NCBI RefSeq assembly: GCF_014643835.1
Contig: NZ_BMKD01000008.1
Coordinates: forward strand, 124,001 to 188,000
Length of the DNA: 64,000 nucleotides
Source of the DNA: Mucilaginibacter rubeus
GTDB taxonomy: Bacteria; Bacteroidota; Bacteroidia; Sphingobacteriales; Sphingobacteriaceae
Direction of reading: 5' to 3'
The notes beneath the pieces were generated by a model, which worked only from the letters and a program-made list of their open reading frames with translations, was not told the origin of the DNA and did not search any database. Below are positions 18,576-28,492 of the stretch, piece by piece. Each line of letters begins with the position of its first letter. Position 1 is the stretch's first letter. The translations under genes were made by a program, and so were the position numbers.

Positions 18576-19931
18576 TTACTCATTGGTGAGAAATCCTCCT
18601 TTGCCATGATAAAGGTCAAGCTTGCCGTTAAGCTCAATTTTTATTACCGACATGTATTTATCCTGCTGGCTTTCGGGAATTGGGATGTACAATAAGCCCG
18701 GTACCGCACTCCATGAAATTTTGCCGACGATTTTATACGTTAGCGGCGTATCGCTCCCAAGAACCGTTATTTTTTTGATGTTGTTTTTTAAGCCTTTCAC
18801 CAATACCGGCGCACTTGTTTTAGCCGGAACAAACAAGTATACAGTGGTCGAATCTTTTGAAAGGGTACTTGCACCATAGTAATGCCCTTGTGGCATGCCT
18901 GCTATGGTATTAAAAACACCTTCGCCGTTTTTCTTGTTCCATGCACCCAGTTCTTTAAGCATGTTCACTTCCTGCGGAGGGATACTGCCATCGCCCTTAG
19001 GGCCAATATCCAGTAGTAAATTTCCACCGCAGCTTACGGCATCAGTAAAAATGCTGATGATCTCATAAGGGGTTTTAAAATTCGTGTCCTGTGGTTGATA
19101 GCCCCAGTTGTCATTGATAGTCATGCAAAGTTCCCACCATTTGTAATTAGGCCTTGATACCGGGAAGTTTTGCTCAGGGGTATCATAATCGCCAAAACCC
19201 TGCAAGCGTCCGTTTATGATCGCGTTGGGATTGTAGCTTAACAGTTTTTGTCGCACTGCTGGTGCGTTCCATTCTTGGGCACTATGTTCCCAATCGCCAT
19301 CAAACCACCAAAGGTCGGGGTTATATTGTTTGGCCAGTTCATCCAGCTGTCCGTTCATAAAGGTTAAATATTTTGCCCATTTCACCGGCTGCGCATTAAC
19401 CTGGTACCTGCTGCTATCTTTCAAAAAGCCCGGATAATCGGCGTGGCTCCAATCTATCAGCGAAAAGTAAGCTCCTGCTTTTACACCACGCGCACGCAAG
19501 GCATCGTACAACGGTTTTAACAGGTCTTTTTTGGCGGGAGTCTTTTTTACTACATTCAGCGGACCGTATTTGCTGTTCCATAAAGCTACACCATCATGAT
19601 GTTTGGTGGTCATTACTGCGTAGCGCGCACCGCTTTCTTTAATCAGTTCCGCCAGCTCATCTGGATGATATTGATTTGCCGTAAAGCCTTTTAGCTGGTT
19701 CATATAATCAGGATAGCTGATCTTTTTGTTATGAAAACTCCAGCTTTCATCTATCCCTTTTACAGAATAAATGCCGTAATGAATAAATATGCCCAGCTTA
19801 CCATCGGCGAACCATTGCATTTTTTCTTTGATCTCATCAGGATTTACACGGTGTTGCGCCTGCGCGTAACCACTGTATAACATGGTAAAAAATACCATAA
19901 AAAGGCGTGATAGATTTCTTCTCATTTTCAA
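18576..19931 (-). CDS. Alpha-L-fucosidase, GH29
   Basis: This 451-residue secreted enzyme (signal peptide ending in YAQAQ) has the GH29 barrel blocks in order: WFADGKLGIFIHYGIYS (about 40-56), the TTKHHDGVALW block (about 113-123) and LWWFDGDWEH with the nucleophile Asp (about 210). It ends in a beta-sandwich domain. It would release L-fucose from glycans or plant polymers. It is divergent from the ROK regulator, separated by 111 bp of AT-rich DNA, so the regulator may control it and the following SusC/SusD pair (inference). Length is normal for the family. Confidence 0.9.
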   Translation of the reverse strand: MKMRRNLSRLFMVFFTMLYSGYAQAQHRVNPDEIKEKMQWFADGKLGIFIHYGIYSVKGIDESWSFHNKKISYPDYMNQLKGFTANQYHPDELAELIKESGARYAVMTTKHHDGVALWNSKYGPLNVVKKTPAKKDLLKPLYDALRARGVKAGAYFSLIDWSHADYPGFLKDSSRYQVNAQPVKWAKYLTFMNGQLDELAKQYNPDLWWFDGDWEHSAQEWNAPAVRQKLLSYNPNAIINGRLQGFGDYDTPEQNFPVSRPNYKWWELCMTINDNWGYQPQDTNFKTPYEIISIFTDAVSCGGNLLLDIGPKGDGSIPPQEVNMLKELGAWNKKNGEGVFNTIAGMPQGHYYGASTLSKDSTTVYLFVPAKTSAPVLVKGLKNNIKKITVLGSDTPLTYKIVGKISWSAVPGLLYIPIPESQQDKYMSVIKIELNGKLDLYHGKGGFLTNE

Positions 19932-20042
19932 AAGTAATTATTGCTTTTATAAATCTATTAAGATACTTTTTAAAAAAAATAAAAAGTTTTCTTTCTTTAT
20001 TAAATTAATTTATTTAAATATGCAGATATAAACCCCTGCCGC

Positions 20043-21224
20043 ATGTTTCTTAAGCATATTGACCTCATCAAAGGGCTGTATTACAGTAAAACAGCTTCCC
20101 TTAACGACCTGAGTATTTATACTGGCCGAAGCATTCCTTATGTGACCAAAGGGATAGCCGATTTGATGAAGTTGGATATTGTAAAGGAAGTAGGTATAAG
20201 GGCGTCAAGCGGGGGCAGAAAGCCCGCAACTTATTCATTGATAGCTGATACCGGTTTTATCCTTTCGGTAGCTATGAACCAGTTTTTGACAAGAATTGTA
20301 ATTGTCAATATGAATAATGAGTTTGTGGGAGAGGTGCAGGAGTTTGAATTAAAACTGGGCGATAACAAGGATGCTATCCATTCATTGATAGCCTGTATCA
20401 AAGCTGTAGTTGTTAATTCAGGATTGCCACAAGATAAATTTTTGGCTATAGGGATTACCATGCCTGGGTTTATTGACGCGTTTTTGGGTAATAACCTGAG
20501 CTTTCTTAAAGCTCCGGAAGAAACATTGGTAACCTACATTGCCAAACAAGCCGGACTACCTGTGTTTATTGAAAACGACTCGACGGCCATAGCCCTGGCC
20601 GAGCAAAAATTTGGGCTCCCTATTGCCCGTAATAATTCCATGATCATCAACCTGGGCTGGGGCGTTGGTTTGGGGATGATCATCAATAAAGAGATATTTA
20701 AAGGGCACAGTGGTTTTGCGGGAGAGTTTAGCCATTTGCCGCTTCATAAAAACGGAAAGCTATGCTCATGCGGTAAGCAGGGCTGCCTGGAAACAGAAGC
20801 TTCTTTGCTGGCTATTGAAGCTAAAGCTGCTGAAGGCCTGAAACACGGGCAGGTTAGCAGCCTCCTAAAATATGATACCGTATCGGCAGATAATATCATT
20901 GATGAAGCACTTAAAGGTGATGCCTTTGCAATAAAAATCATTGCCGAGGCAGCTTATTTTATTGGTCAGGGCTTGGCCATATTGCTGCATTTAATGAATC
21001 CCGAAAGTATTATTTTAAGCGGAAAGGGGAGCGTTATCGGTAAATTATGGCTCAGCCCCATTCAGCAGGCCATGAACGAGCACTGCATTCCCCACTTAAC
21101 CACCTACACCCAATTAGCGGTTTCAAACCTGGGCAACAACGCGCAACTGTTAGGAGGCGTAACCACGGTGATTGAAAATCTGTATAAACTTAATCCGCAG
21201 GCCAATATTTCTGAGCCTACATAA
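20043..21224 (+). CDS. ROK-family transcriptional regulator
   Basis: The 393-residue protein has an N-terminal winged helix (LNDLSIYTGRSIPYVTKGIADL, about 21-42, longest quoted part LNDLSIYTGRSIPYVT) and a C-terminal ROK sugar-kinase-like domain. The domain has ENDSTAIALAEQKFG (about 179-193) and the ROK zinc motif CSCGKQGCLE (about 242-251). ROK regulators of the NagC/XylR type usually repress sugar uptake and catabolism and respond to a sugar or sugar phosphate. It is divergent from the GH29 fucosidase and lies 41 bp before susC on the same strand, so it probably governs this glycan locus. Confidence 0.87.
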   Translation: MFLKHIDLIKGLYYSKTASLNDLSIYTGRSIPYVTKGIADLMKLDIVKEVGIRASSGGRKPATYSLIADTGFILSVAMNQFLTRIVIVNMNNEFVGEVQEFELKLGDNKDAIHSLIACIKAVVVNSGLPQDKFLAIGITMPGFIDAFLGNNLSFLKAPEETLVTYIAKQAGLPVFIENDSTAIALAEQKFGLPIARNNSMIINLGWGVGLGMIINKEIFKGHSGFAGEFSHLPLHKNGKLCSCGKQGCLETEASLLAIEAKAAEGLKHGQVSSLLKYDTVSADNIIDEALKGDAFAIKIIAEAAYFIGQGLAILLHLMNPESIILSGKGSVIGKLWLSPIQQAMNEHCIPHLTTYTQLAVSNLGNNAQLLGGVTTVIENLYKLNPQANISEPT

Positions 21225-21265
21225 ACATATTCAAGGTCTTTTTTTAACTCAATTAATCAATTTTC

Positions 21266-24200
21266 ATGCAACAATTTTATCTAAACTTGAAAAGGTGGGT
21301 GGTCCTGCTACTGCCCCTTTTTATCTCGGCAAATTTATTTGCCCAAACCAATGTTACGGGAGTGGTGCGCGATGACGCAGGGCCTTTACCGGGTGTAACA
21401 GTGTTAGTTGTGGGCACAACAACCGGTGTGCAAACCAACATAAACGGTGCATACAGCATTAAAGTGGCGAAAGGCGCAGTGCTTAAATTTTCATCTGTAG
21501 GCTATACACCAAAAGAAGTTACCGTGGGCGACAATGCTGTGATCAACGTAACACTGGCTGCAGGTAAAGGCGAATTAAATGAAGTGGTAGTTACCTCATT
21601 TGGTATCAAACGCCAGGAAAAATCCCTGGGTTATGCTACTACCACCATTACAGCGAAGCAGTTAACTGAGGCCGGTAATACTAACTTTGCTTCGGCATTG
21701 TACGGTAAAGCTCCTGGTGTTAAGATCACTACGGCCCCGGGTGGTTCAAGCAGCGCGGTAAACGTACAGATCCGCGGTATCAACTCACTTAACTATAACA
21801 CGCAACCACTGTATGTTGTAGATGGTGTTATTATCCGTAACAACAGCGAAGCAGGTGCCGGTGGTTCAAATAATGGTGGATACTGGTCTGATCAGCGGAT
21901 CAGGGGTAACGGTATCCTCGATATCAACCCACAGGATATCGAAACCCTTACCGTGTTAAAAGGCGCGAGTGCTACAGCGCTTTACGGATCTGATGCTATG
22001 AGCGGCGCTATCGTGATCACTACCAAAAAAGGTTCAAGATCAAGAGGCCTTGGTGTTGATTTCAACTATGTAGGTACTGCCGAGCAGGTAGCCTTTACAC
22101 CAAAATTTCAAAACGTTTATGGCCCTGGCTATGACCGTGCTACCAATCTTGCAGGTGGTTTTACTGAAGATGGTTGGTTAGCTGATCCTAATTCGCCAAG
22201 CGGTTACAGGCCGCGTTTTAGCTCATATGCGCAGTTCGGCCCTAAAATGGAAGGTCAGAAAATCAGATGGTGGGATGGCGAGATCAGGGATTACAGCCCA
22301 CAGCCTAATAACTACAAAGATCTGTTCCAAACAGGCTATAGCTCAAACGCCAACATCGCTATCTCAAACCAAACAGATAATATTAACTACCGTTTATCTG
22401 CAACCCGTTTGGATTATACAGGCATACAGCGCGGTCAAAAACAACAAAAAAACTCGTTTAACTTAAATACCACTGTTAAGTTAAGTAATAAGATCAGCGC
22501 AGATATCGTTGCGAGCTACGTAAATACTTTAACTCATAACCGCCCGTACCAGTTGGGCCGCGTTTTAGCCAACTTTGGTGGCTTCTTAAACCGTTCGGAA
22601 AAAGCAGATGTATTGCTGGATAACTACCAAACATCTGAAGGTTATAAATACGTAACCCTTGCCAACGCAGCGAGGAACCCGGCCGAGGCTTTCAAATACA
22701 ATATGAGTGGTGCGGATATTATGGACTTTTTCTGGACACAGTTAAAGAACAGCGAGGATGAAACTGAAAACCGTTTAATCACCAGCGCTACTTTAAACTG
22801 GGATGTGCTGAAAAACGTAAAGTTCCGTGGACGTATAGGTAGTGATTATACCGGTCGCAACACCGACTCGCAACAATATAACGAGTATCCAACTGCATTT
22901 AATGGTGCTTCAAGCACGGGCTATTATGGTGTTTCCAAAGCTCAGTATTCAATTACTTACGGCGACTTATTATTAACCTATTCGCCAAAATTGACTAAAG
23001 ACCTGAGTATGTCTGTTAGCGGTGGTTATACCTCGCGCAGCGAAACTTACCGTGATCAGTCATCAGGGACCAATGGCGGTTTAGTAACCGAAAACTTCTT
23101 TTCTTTATCAAACTCATACGGCGTGCAAAATACAAGCGCAACCCGTGGGGCTTTAAAAAGTCAGGCTTTCTTTGGTGTCTTAAACTTTAATTATAAAAAT
23201 TATTTGTTTTTAGAGGGTACTGCGCGTAATGAGTCGGCTTCAACACTTCCAACAAAGAACAACACCTATTTTTATCCATCAGTAAACGCGGGCTTTGTAT
23301 TTTCGGATGCGTTTAAAATGCCTGAATTTATGAGCTACGGAAAATTAAGGGCATCGTATGGTGTGGTTGGCAACAGGGCGCCAAGGTATGTGGCAAACGT
23401 GTTGTACAATCAATCATCATTGCAAACGCAACTCGGTTCTGTTACACAACTAACCTATGCGTCTTCCTATGGTAACCTGCAATTAAAGCCTGAGATGAAA
23501 TATGAGCAGGAATATGGCGTGGAAACCCGTTTCCTGAGAGACCGTTTGGGTTTTGATTTCACTTACTACAGTAATCAGGTTAAAGACGTAATTATGGCGT
23601 TAAATGTTGCGCCATCTACTGGGGCTGCCAACTTACTGGCAAATGCTGCTACTTTACATAGCAATGGTTTTGAGGTTGCTTTAAACGGTAAGCCTGTTAC
23701 TGGTAAGTTTAACTGGGATGTTCGTTTGAACTTTGCTATAAACCGTTCTAAAACAAACAACCTGGCTCCTGGATTTGACAAGCTTACCTTCTACTACGGT
23801 GATCAGTCTGCATTAGCAGTAGTAGCCGAGGCCAACCAACTTATAGGTAATATCCTGGTTTACCCGGTTGCTAAAGATGCTAACGGCAACAAGATTGTAA
23901 ACGGCGATGGTTTGTATACTATTGACAAATCAAAATATGTAAATGTAGGTAATATCCAACCTAAAATTGTAGGTGGTATTGCCAACACATTCAACTACAA
24001 AGGCTTCTCTCTTGATGTGTTGGTTGATTATCGTTGGGGCGGTAAAATGGTATCAAACCCATTAAAATACGGTACAGCTGCAGGTATGTACGAAAGTACC
24101 TTACAGTATCGTGATGCAGCCCATGGTGGTTTGGCGTATTACATTGATGGCAGTGGCAATAAACATTTAGGCACTGCGCCAGGCGGCAGTAAAACCTATA

Positions 24201-24577
24201 ATGATGGTGTTATACTGCCAGGCGTAAATGAAAACGGACAAAAAAACACCACTATTGTTGATGCCGCTTCATATTATCTGAATACTTATGATTGGGGCGA
24301 AAACTCTGTAAACGAAAACGCGGTGTTTAAAAACAACTACGTAAAATTGCGTGAACTTGTATTTGGATATAGGTTGCCTGTAAGTGTAAGCAAGGCGCTG
24401 CATCTGAACAATTTAAGAATCTCTTTAGTAGGAAGAAACTTACTGTACGTATACCGCACGCTTAAAAACCTTGATCCCGAAGCCCCTATTGGCGACACAT
24501 GGTATAGGCAAGGTGTTGATGAAGGTTCATCACCTGCTACCAGGAGTTTTGGATTCTCATTAAACGCGAATTTTTAA
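21266..24577 (+). CDS. SusC-like TonB-dependent outer-membrane transporter
   Basis: The 1103-residue protein has a signal peptide (ISANLFAQ), a carboxypeptidase-regulatory-like domain (VTGVVRDDAGPLPGVTV, about 29-45), a TonB plug with VVTSFGIKRQEKSLG (about 108-122) and VVDGVIIRN, and a long C-terminal beta-barrel ending in FSLNANF. It has no STN domain, unlike the two SusC proteins in the mobile element, so it is not expected to signal to a sigma factor. It forms the lid-gated import pore with the SusD protein encoded 12 bp downstream. Regulation by the adjacent ROK protein is likely. Confidence 0.93.
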   Translation: MQQFYLNLKRWVVLLLPLFISANLFAQTNVTGVVRDDAGPLPGVTVLVVGTTTGVQTNINGAYSIKVAKGAVLKFSSVGYTPKEVTVGDNAVINVTLAAGKGELNEVVVTSFGIKRQEKSLGYATTTITAKQLTEAGNTNFASALYGKAPGVKITTAPGGSSSAVNVQIRGINSLNYNTQPLYVVDGVIIRNNSEAGAGGSNNGGYWSDQRIRGNGILDINPQDIETLTVLKGASATALYGSDAMSGAIVITTKKGSRSRGLGVDFNYVGTAEQVAFTPKFQNVYGPGYDRATNLAGGFTEDGWLADPNSPSGYRPRFSSYAQFGPKMEGQKIRWWDGEIRDYSPQPNNYKDLFQTGYSSNANIAISNQTDNINYRLSATRLDYTGIQRGQKQQKNSFNLNTTVKLSNKISADIVASYVNTLTHNRPYQLGRVLANFGGFLNRSEKADVLLDNYQTSEGYKYVTLANAARNPAEAFKYNMSGADIMDFFWTQLKNSEDETENRLITSATLNWDVLKNVKFRGRIGSDYTGRNTDSQQYNEYPTAFNGASSTGYYGVSKAQYSITYGDLLLTYSPKLTKDLSMSVSGGYTSRSETYRDQSSGTNGGLVTENFFSLSNSYGVQNTSATRGALKSQAFFGVLNFNYKNYLFLEGTARNESASTLPTKNNTYFYPSVNAGFVFSDAFKMPEFMSYGKLRASYGVVGNRAPRYVANVLYNQSSLQTQLGSVTQLTYASSYGNLQLKPEMKYEQEYGVETRFLRDRLGFDFTYYSNQVKDVIMALNVAPSTGAANLLANAATLHSNGFEVALNGKPVTGKFNWDVRLNFAINRSKTNNLAPGFDKLTFYYGDQSALAVVAEANQLIGNILVYPVAKDANGNKIVNGDGLYTIDKSKYVNVGNIQPKIVGGIANTFNYKGFSLDVLVDYRWGGKMVSNPLKYGTAAGMYESTLQYRDAAHGGLAYYIDGSGNKHLGTAPGGSKTYNDGVILPGVNENGQKNTTIVDAASYYLNTYDWGENSVNENAVFKNNYVKLRELVFGYRLPVSVSKALHLNNLRISLVGRNLLYVYRTLKNLDPEAPIGDTWYRQGVDEGSSPATRSFGFSLNANF

Positions 24578-24595
24578 TAGTATAAGTCATTGATT

Positions 24596-26164
24596 ATGAA
24601 AAAGAATTTTAAAAATATAGGATACGCGTTTTTGCTTGCATTATCATTGGGTAGCTGCAAAAAAAGCATCGACGAAAAATTTAACAACCCCGAACAAACA
24701 GCCCGTGTGACTATTCCTTATATGTTTACTGGCATGTTGAACAACACCAGGGTAAGGGCTGAATACTGGCATTACAGAACATTTGTATTAACTGCAACAG
24801 CGGATTTTTCACAAACCTGTTTCCTGCCTAATACAAATACGGTGTATCAGCCTAATGATGGCTATATGGGTAACCGATGGGAGGATTTTTATCATCCAAA
24901 TGGCTCGGCCAACGGCGTTATGGCTTTATATCGAACCATGGAAGTCAATTATAACCAGATGGCGGCTGCTGAAAAGGCTGCTAATGACGTGTTCATGAAT
25001 GCTTCCCGGGTGGTTTTATTTGATCAGGCATCAGAAATGGTTGATTGCTGGGGGGATATCCCATTCAGCGAGGCAGGAAGCCTTGAGACAAGCGCTGCTG
25101 TGAAAAATCCTAAATTTGATGACCAGATAGCGCTTTACAAAAGTTTCATTGCAGGTTTGGATGCTGCATCAACCTATTTTAAAACAGCTACATTATCTGG
25201 CCAGTCGAGCAAGGCATTTACACAACAGGATATCTTGTTAGGCGGAAGTGTTGATAAATGGAGAAGGTATGCTAACTCTATCCGTTTACGTATGCTGATG
25301 CGTATGTCTTTTTATGATGAAGCTGGTTCAAAAGCCGAAGTAGCCAAAATGCTTGCTGATCCAACATCGTATCCATTGATTGATGGCGGTAACATTGCAG
25401 CTTACAGCCCGGCGGCTACTGACGTTTTACTAACACCATTAACTACTTACACCGGGTCGTTACAAAACGCGCTTACCGAAGGTGGCAGTAACTATGCGCC
25501 GGACTACCTGTTAAATACCGTATTGTTACCGGCTAATGATCCAAGAATCCCGGTATTGTACGATAAAAACGGCAACAAAACATACCAGGCAATGCCTGTA
25601 ACTTTTACAAGCGAACAGGCATCAACCGAAGCTGCAAAATATTCAGTAGTTGATTCAACCACTTTCTTAACCAATAACAAACTTCCGGGTATCGTAATAA
25701 CTGCGCCTGAAGTTAACTTCCTGAAAGCTGAGGCTTTTGAGCGTTGGGGCGGTGGTGATGCTAAAGCAGCATACGAAACCGCGATTAGCCAGTCTGTTTA
25801 CTATTATTTTTATCTGAACAGCTTAGGTACCGGTAGTAAACCAACTTTAAACGCAGCTGATATTGCGACTTTACTAAGTTCGGCCCCAGTTGCTTATACC
25901 GGTACGCAAGCCCAAAAGCTGGCCAAAATATGGACACAGAAATGGGCGCATTTTGGCTTTATGCAAGGCACCCAGGCCTGGAGCGAATACAGGCGTACAA
26001 AATATCCTGTATTGAATTTCCCAAGCACCGGTAAGTTGGCCAATTACACTACGCCACCAACCCGTTTAGTATATCCAAGTGTCGAAACTGGCCTTAACAG
26101 TCATTATAATGATGTAAAAGCAAAAGATACACGTACAACAAAGATCTTCTGGGATGTAAAATGA
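24596..26164 (+). CDS. SusD/RagB-like nutrient-binding lipoprotein (SusD_2 type)
   Basis: The protein has about 522 residues. The lipoprotein signal ALSLGSCKKS puts the lipid Cys near residue 21. It matches the second SusD subtype (PF12771-like), with the FDQASEMVDCWGDIPFSEA block and the late EVNFLKAEAFERWG block. It caps the partner SusC barrel at the cell surface and binds glycan. The start at 24596 was preferred over 24590, which only adds two residues. Confidence 0.88.
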   Translation: MKKNFKNIGYAFLLALSLGSCKKSIDEKFNNPEQTARVTIPYMFTGMLNNTRVRAEYWHYRTFVLTATADFSQTCFLPNTNTVYQPNDGYMGNRWEDFYHPNGSANGVMALYRTMEVNYNQMAAAEKAANDVFMNASRVVLFDQASEMVDCWGDIPFSEAGSLETSAAVKNPKFDDQIALYKSFIAGLDAASTYFKTATLSGQSSKAFTQQDILLGGSVDKWRRYANSIRLRMLMRMSFYDEAGSKAEVAKMLADPTSYPLIDGGNIAAYSPAATDVLLTPLTTYTGSLQNALTEGGSNYAPDYLLNTVLLPANDPRIPVLYDKNGNKTYQAMPVTFTSEQASTEAAKYSVVDSTTFLTNNKLPGIVITAPEVNFLKAEAFERWGGGDAKAAYETAISQSVYYYFYLNSLGTGSKPTLNAADIATLLSSAPVAYTGTQAQKLAKIWTQKWAHFGFMQGTQAWSEYRRTKYPVLNFPSTGKLANYTTPPTRLVYPSVETGLNSHYNDVKAKDTRTTKIFWDVK

Positions 26165-26186
26165 GATACCAGATAATAGTTGATTG

Positions 26187-26220
26187 AGGAGCTGCCCACG
26201 CTTGTGGGCGGCTTTTTTTG
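26187..26220 (+). terminator. Terminator of the susC-susD operon
   Basis: The stem GCTGCCCAC / GTGGGCGGC with loop GCTT is followed by seven T on the plus strand, about 25 bp after the susD stop. Confidence 0.85.
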
Positions 26221-26386
26221 TGCTTGTATCTCTCCGCCTGATGCGATGGTATAGCTTGCAGTTTAGTTGTCTCTTTAATCGCAAAATATTTATGACTTAA
26301 AACCCAACACATGTTGATATAAACTTATCCGGAAAGTTGAGCAGAACGGTAACGTTTTGAAAAATGAAACGTCTTTAATTCACCAT

Positions 26387-27766
26387 ATGAAGAGATTAAT
26401 TATCCTGCTCCTTATCGGCACGAACGCTGTTTTAAGCGAAGCCCAGTCTTTAACACAACGTATAGATTCTGTAATGCAGCTGGCCTATCAACGAGGCATT
26501 TATAATGGCAACATCCTGGTTGCAAAGGGCGGCAATATCATTTACCGCCATTCATTGGGTTTTGCTAACGGCAACAAAACTACCCCGCTGCATGATTCCC
26601 TGCGGTTTGATATCGGTTCGGTTAGCAAAGAGTTTAACGGTGCGGGTATCATGATACTAAAAGAAAAGGGCAAGCTTTCGCTGGATGATCCCTTATCCCT
26701 CTATTTTCCCGAATTTCCGAGCTGGGCCAGGCAGGTAAAGATCAGGCATCTTATTAATTATACCAGCGGCATTCCGCTGCCGCAGTCAACAGTAGGCGAT
26801 ACAGATTCGGCCTTATATAACTATCTCCGGTCTGTAAAAGAACTTGCGCTTGCTCCGGGCACCGGTTACATCTACAATCACGCCAATGTTTACCTGCAAA
26901 TGCGCATTATTGAAAAGGTTAGCAAAAATAGCTATGCCCAATTCCTGGCAAAAAACATTTTTGAACCGGCAGGTATGAGCCATACAGTGGTAGATTATCC
27001 TGTAGGTTCGCCGGGGATGGCGCAGGCTTTTGACAACAACGGACAAAATACACCTTACGGCCAGGTAATGAGCGGTTGGGTGCGTCTGCCTATAGACGAT
27101 TTGTACAAATGGACACAAGCGCTGGAGCATTACAGGATTTTGTCAGAGAAATCTTTAGCCGAACTGGCAGTTAATTTTCCGGGCGGAGAAAGCAGTCTGG
27201 GTTCAACCGGTTTTGAGAATGGCAAACTCATCTGGCATCAGCATCAGGGCTCCAACAGCAACTATGAGGCTACTATTTACAGCTGGCTGCCCGATAGCAT
27301 CACCATTGTGATGATGACAAATAACCAGCAGATGAAAGTGCTCCCACTTAAAACCGCACTGATGAATGTTCTGCAAAACAAACCGGTAATCGTGCCTAAG
27401 AAATCTTTTTACCTGGAGATCAGGGAGAAGATGCTGACCAGCGCTGACAGCGGTTTAGCTTACTATCATGAACTGAAAGCATATCATCAGGACAAATATG
27501 ATTTTAGCTTCGAGATAGGCGATCTCATTAGCACCGGAAAATATGTAGGCCGCCGTGCGCACTATGATGATGCCATCCGCATCTACCGCCTGGCAGCCGA
27601 ATTACCTGCAAGGGCTGGAGATAAATCTTATGCATATGAACTTATCGGGCAAGCTTTTCAAAGCAAGAATGATAAAGAACAGGCTTTGCTTAACTATAAA
27701 AAAGCACTGGAAATCGATCCTGAAAATAAGAACGCAGCAGGGATGATTGAGGCGCTCAGGCGTTGA
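26387..27766 (+). CDS. Class C beta-lactamase-fold serine hydrolase with C-terminal TPR
   Basis: The protein has about 459 residues and a signal peptide ending in SEAQS. The serine-beta-lactamase/DD-peptidase domain shows SVSK (Ser78-Lys81). A YNHAN block stands in place of the usual Y-S/N-N motif. The C-terminal 80 residues look like TPR helices (ALLNYKKALEIDPENKNA). Such proteins act as esterases, peptidases or beta-lactamase-like enzymes in the periplasm; the substrate is unknown. The start at 26387 (MKRLIILLLIG) gives a good signal peptide; an earlier ATG at 26357 exists in frame. Confidence 0.78.
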   Translation: MKRLIILLLIGTNAVLSEAQSLTQRIDSVMQLAYQRGIYNGNILVAKGGNIIYRHSLGFANGNKTTPLHDSLRFDIGSVSKEFNGAGIMILKEKGKLSLDDPLSLYFPEFPSWARQVKIRHLINYTSGIPLPQSTVGDTDSALYNYLRSVKELALAPGTGYIYNHANVYLQMRIIEKVSKNSYAQFLAKNIFEPAGMSHTVVDYPVGSPGMAQAFDNNGQNTPYGQVMSGWVRLPIDDLYKWTQALEHYRILSEKSLAELAVNFPGGESSLGSTGFENGKLIWHQHQGSNSNYEATIYSWLPDSITIVMMTNNQQMKVLPLKTALMNVLQNKPVIVPKKSFYLEIREKMLTSADSGLAYYHELKAYHQDKYDFSFEIGDLISTGKYVGRRAHYDDAIRIYRLAAELPARAGDKSYAYELIGQAFQSKNDKEQALLNYKKALEIDPENKNAAGMIEALRR

Positions 27767-27785
27767 GGAGCAATCGCTTAAATGT

Positions 27786-28400
27786 CTATTTTTGGTGTTT
27801 CCAAAACCTGCCTTTTCCTTCAGCAATCCATTCTAACGCTTCATTGATTCTTTTTTGTCGTGTTTCGTCGGTTTTTGCATCGGTAATCCAAACAATATAC
27901 TCCTTGCGGAAAGAGTTAGATTTACTTTCAAAAATCTCTTTTGCTTCGGGCTTAGATGCTAACGCGGCAAGCAGGTAATCGGGTATTTCCAAAACCCTTG
28001 GTTTATCAGATCCCGGCTTCTCTCTCTTTATTTTAATACCTTTTTGGTTTATCTGTATGGCTTCTTTAAGCATAGCTATAAGTTCATCATCAGGCGGCAG
28101 ATCCGATAGCTTTGTTATCTTACCCAAAAATCTTTGGACCGGCTTTAAGTGTTTATTCGCCTTTAGGCGCGGATCAGTCATCAGTTCCGCCTTCAGGAAT
28201 GTGAAAGAGCAATGATTTTTATAGGAAGCCGCTACACACATATTGTCACCATTGTAATCAAAATGAGGCAAGCTCCATTTTATTGTTTCTTTAACACCCG
28301 GGCAATTTTCATGAATAAGCCTTCGTAAATGCTCAAGGATCGGTTTTGCAAAATCTTCTGAGTTAGCTATGTAAACATCCACAGCCGAATTATGGTCCAT
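27786..28400 (-). CDS. YdeI/OmdA-like protein with DUF1801 domain
   Basis: The 204-residue cytoplasmic protein has an N-terminal DUF1801-like domain (about residues 5-110, with ETIKWSLPHFDYNG) and a C-terminal YdeI/OmpD-associated helical region ending in RQKRINEALEWIAEGKGRFW. The molecular role is not established; relatives are often encoded as single genes near regulators. It converges with the serine-hydrolase gene, their stops about 20 bp apart, and lies downstream of an AraC regulator gene on the same strand. Confidence 0.75.
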   Translation of the reverse strand: MDHNSAVDVYIANSEDFAKPILEHLRRLIHENCPGVKETIKWSLPHFDYNGDNMCVAASYKNHCSFTFLKAELMTDPRLKANKHLKPVQRFLGKITKLSDLPPDDELIAMLKEAIQINQKGIKIKREKPGSDKPRVLEIPDYLLAALASKPEAKEIFESKSNSFRKEYIVWITDAKTDETRQKRINEALEWIAEGKGRFWKHQK

Positions 28401-28492
28401 AAAGTTAAATTTTTAATGTTAACGATTGCGAGAACAAAAAAACTAAAACTGATGCAGACGATTTAGTCGAAAACTTGGATAAACTGGTCAAT

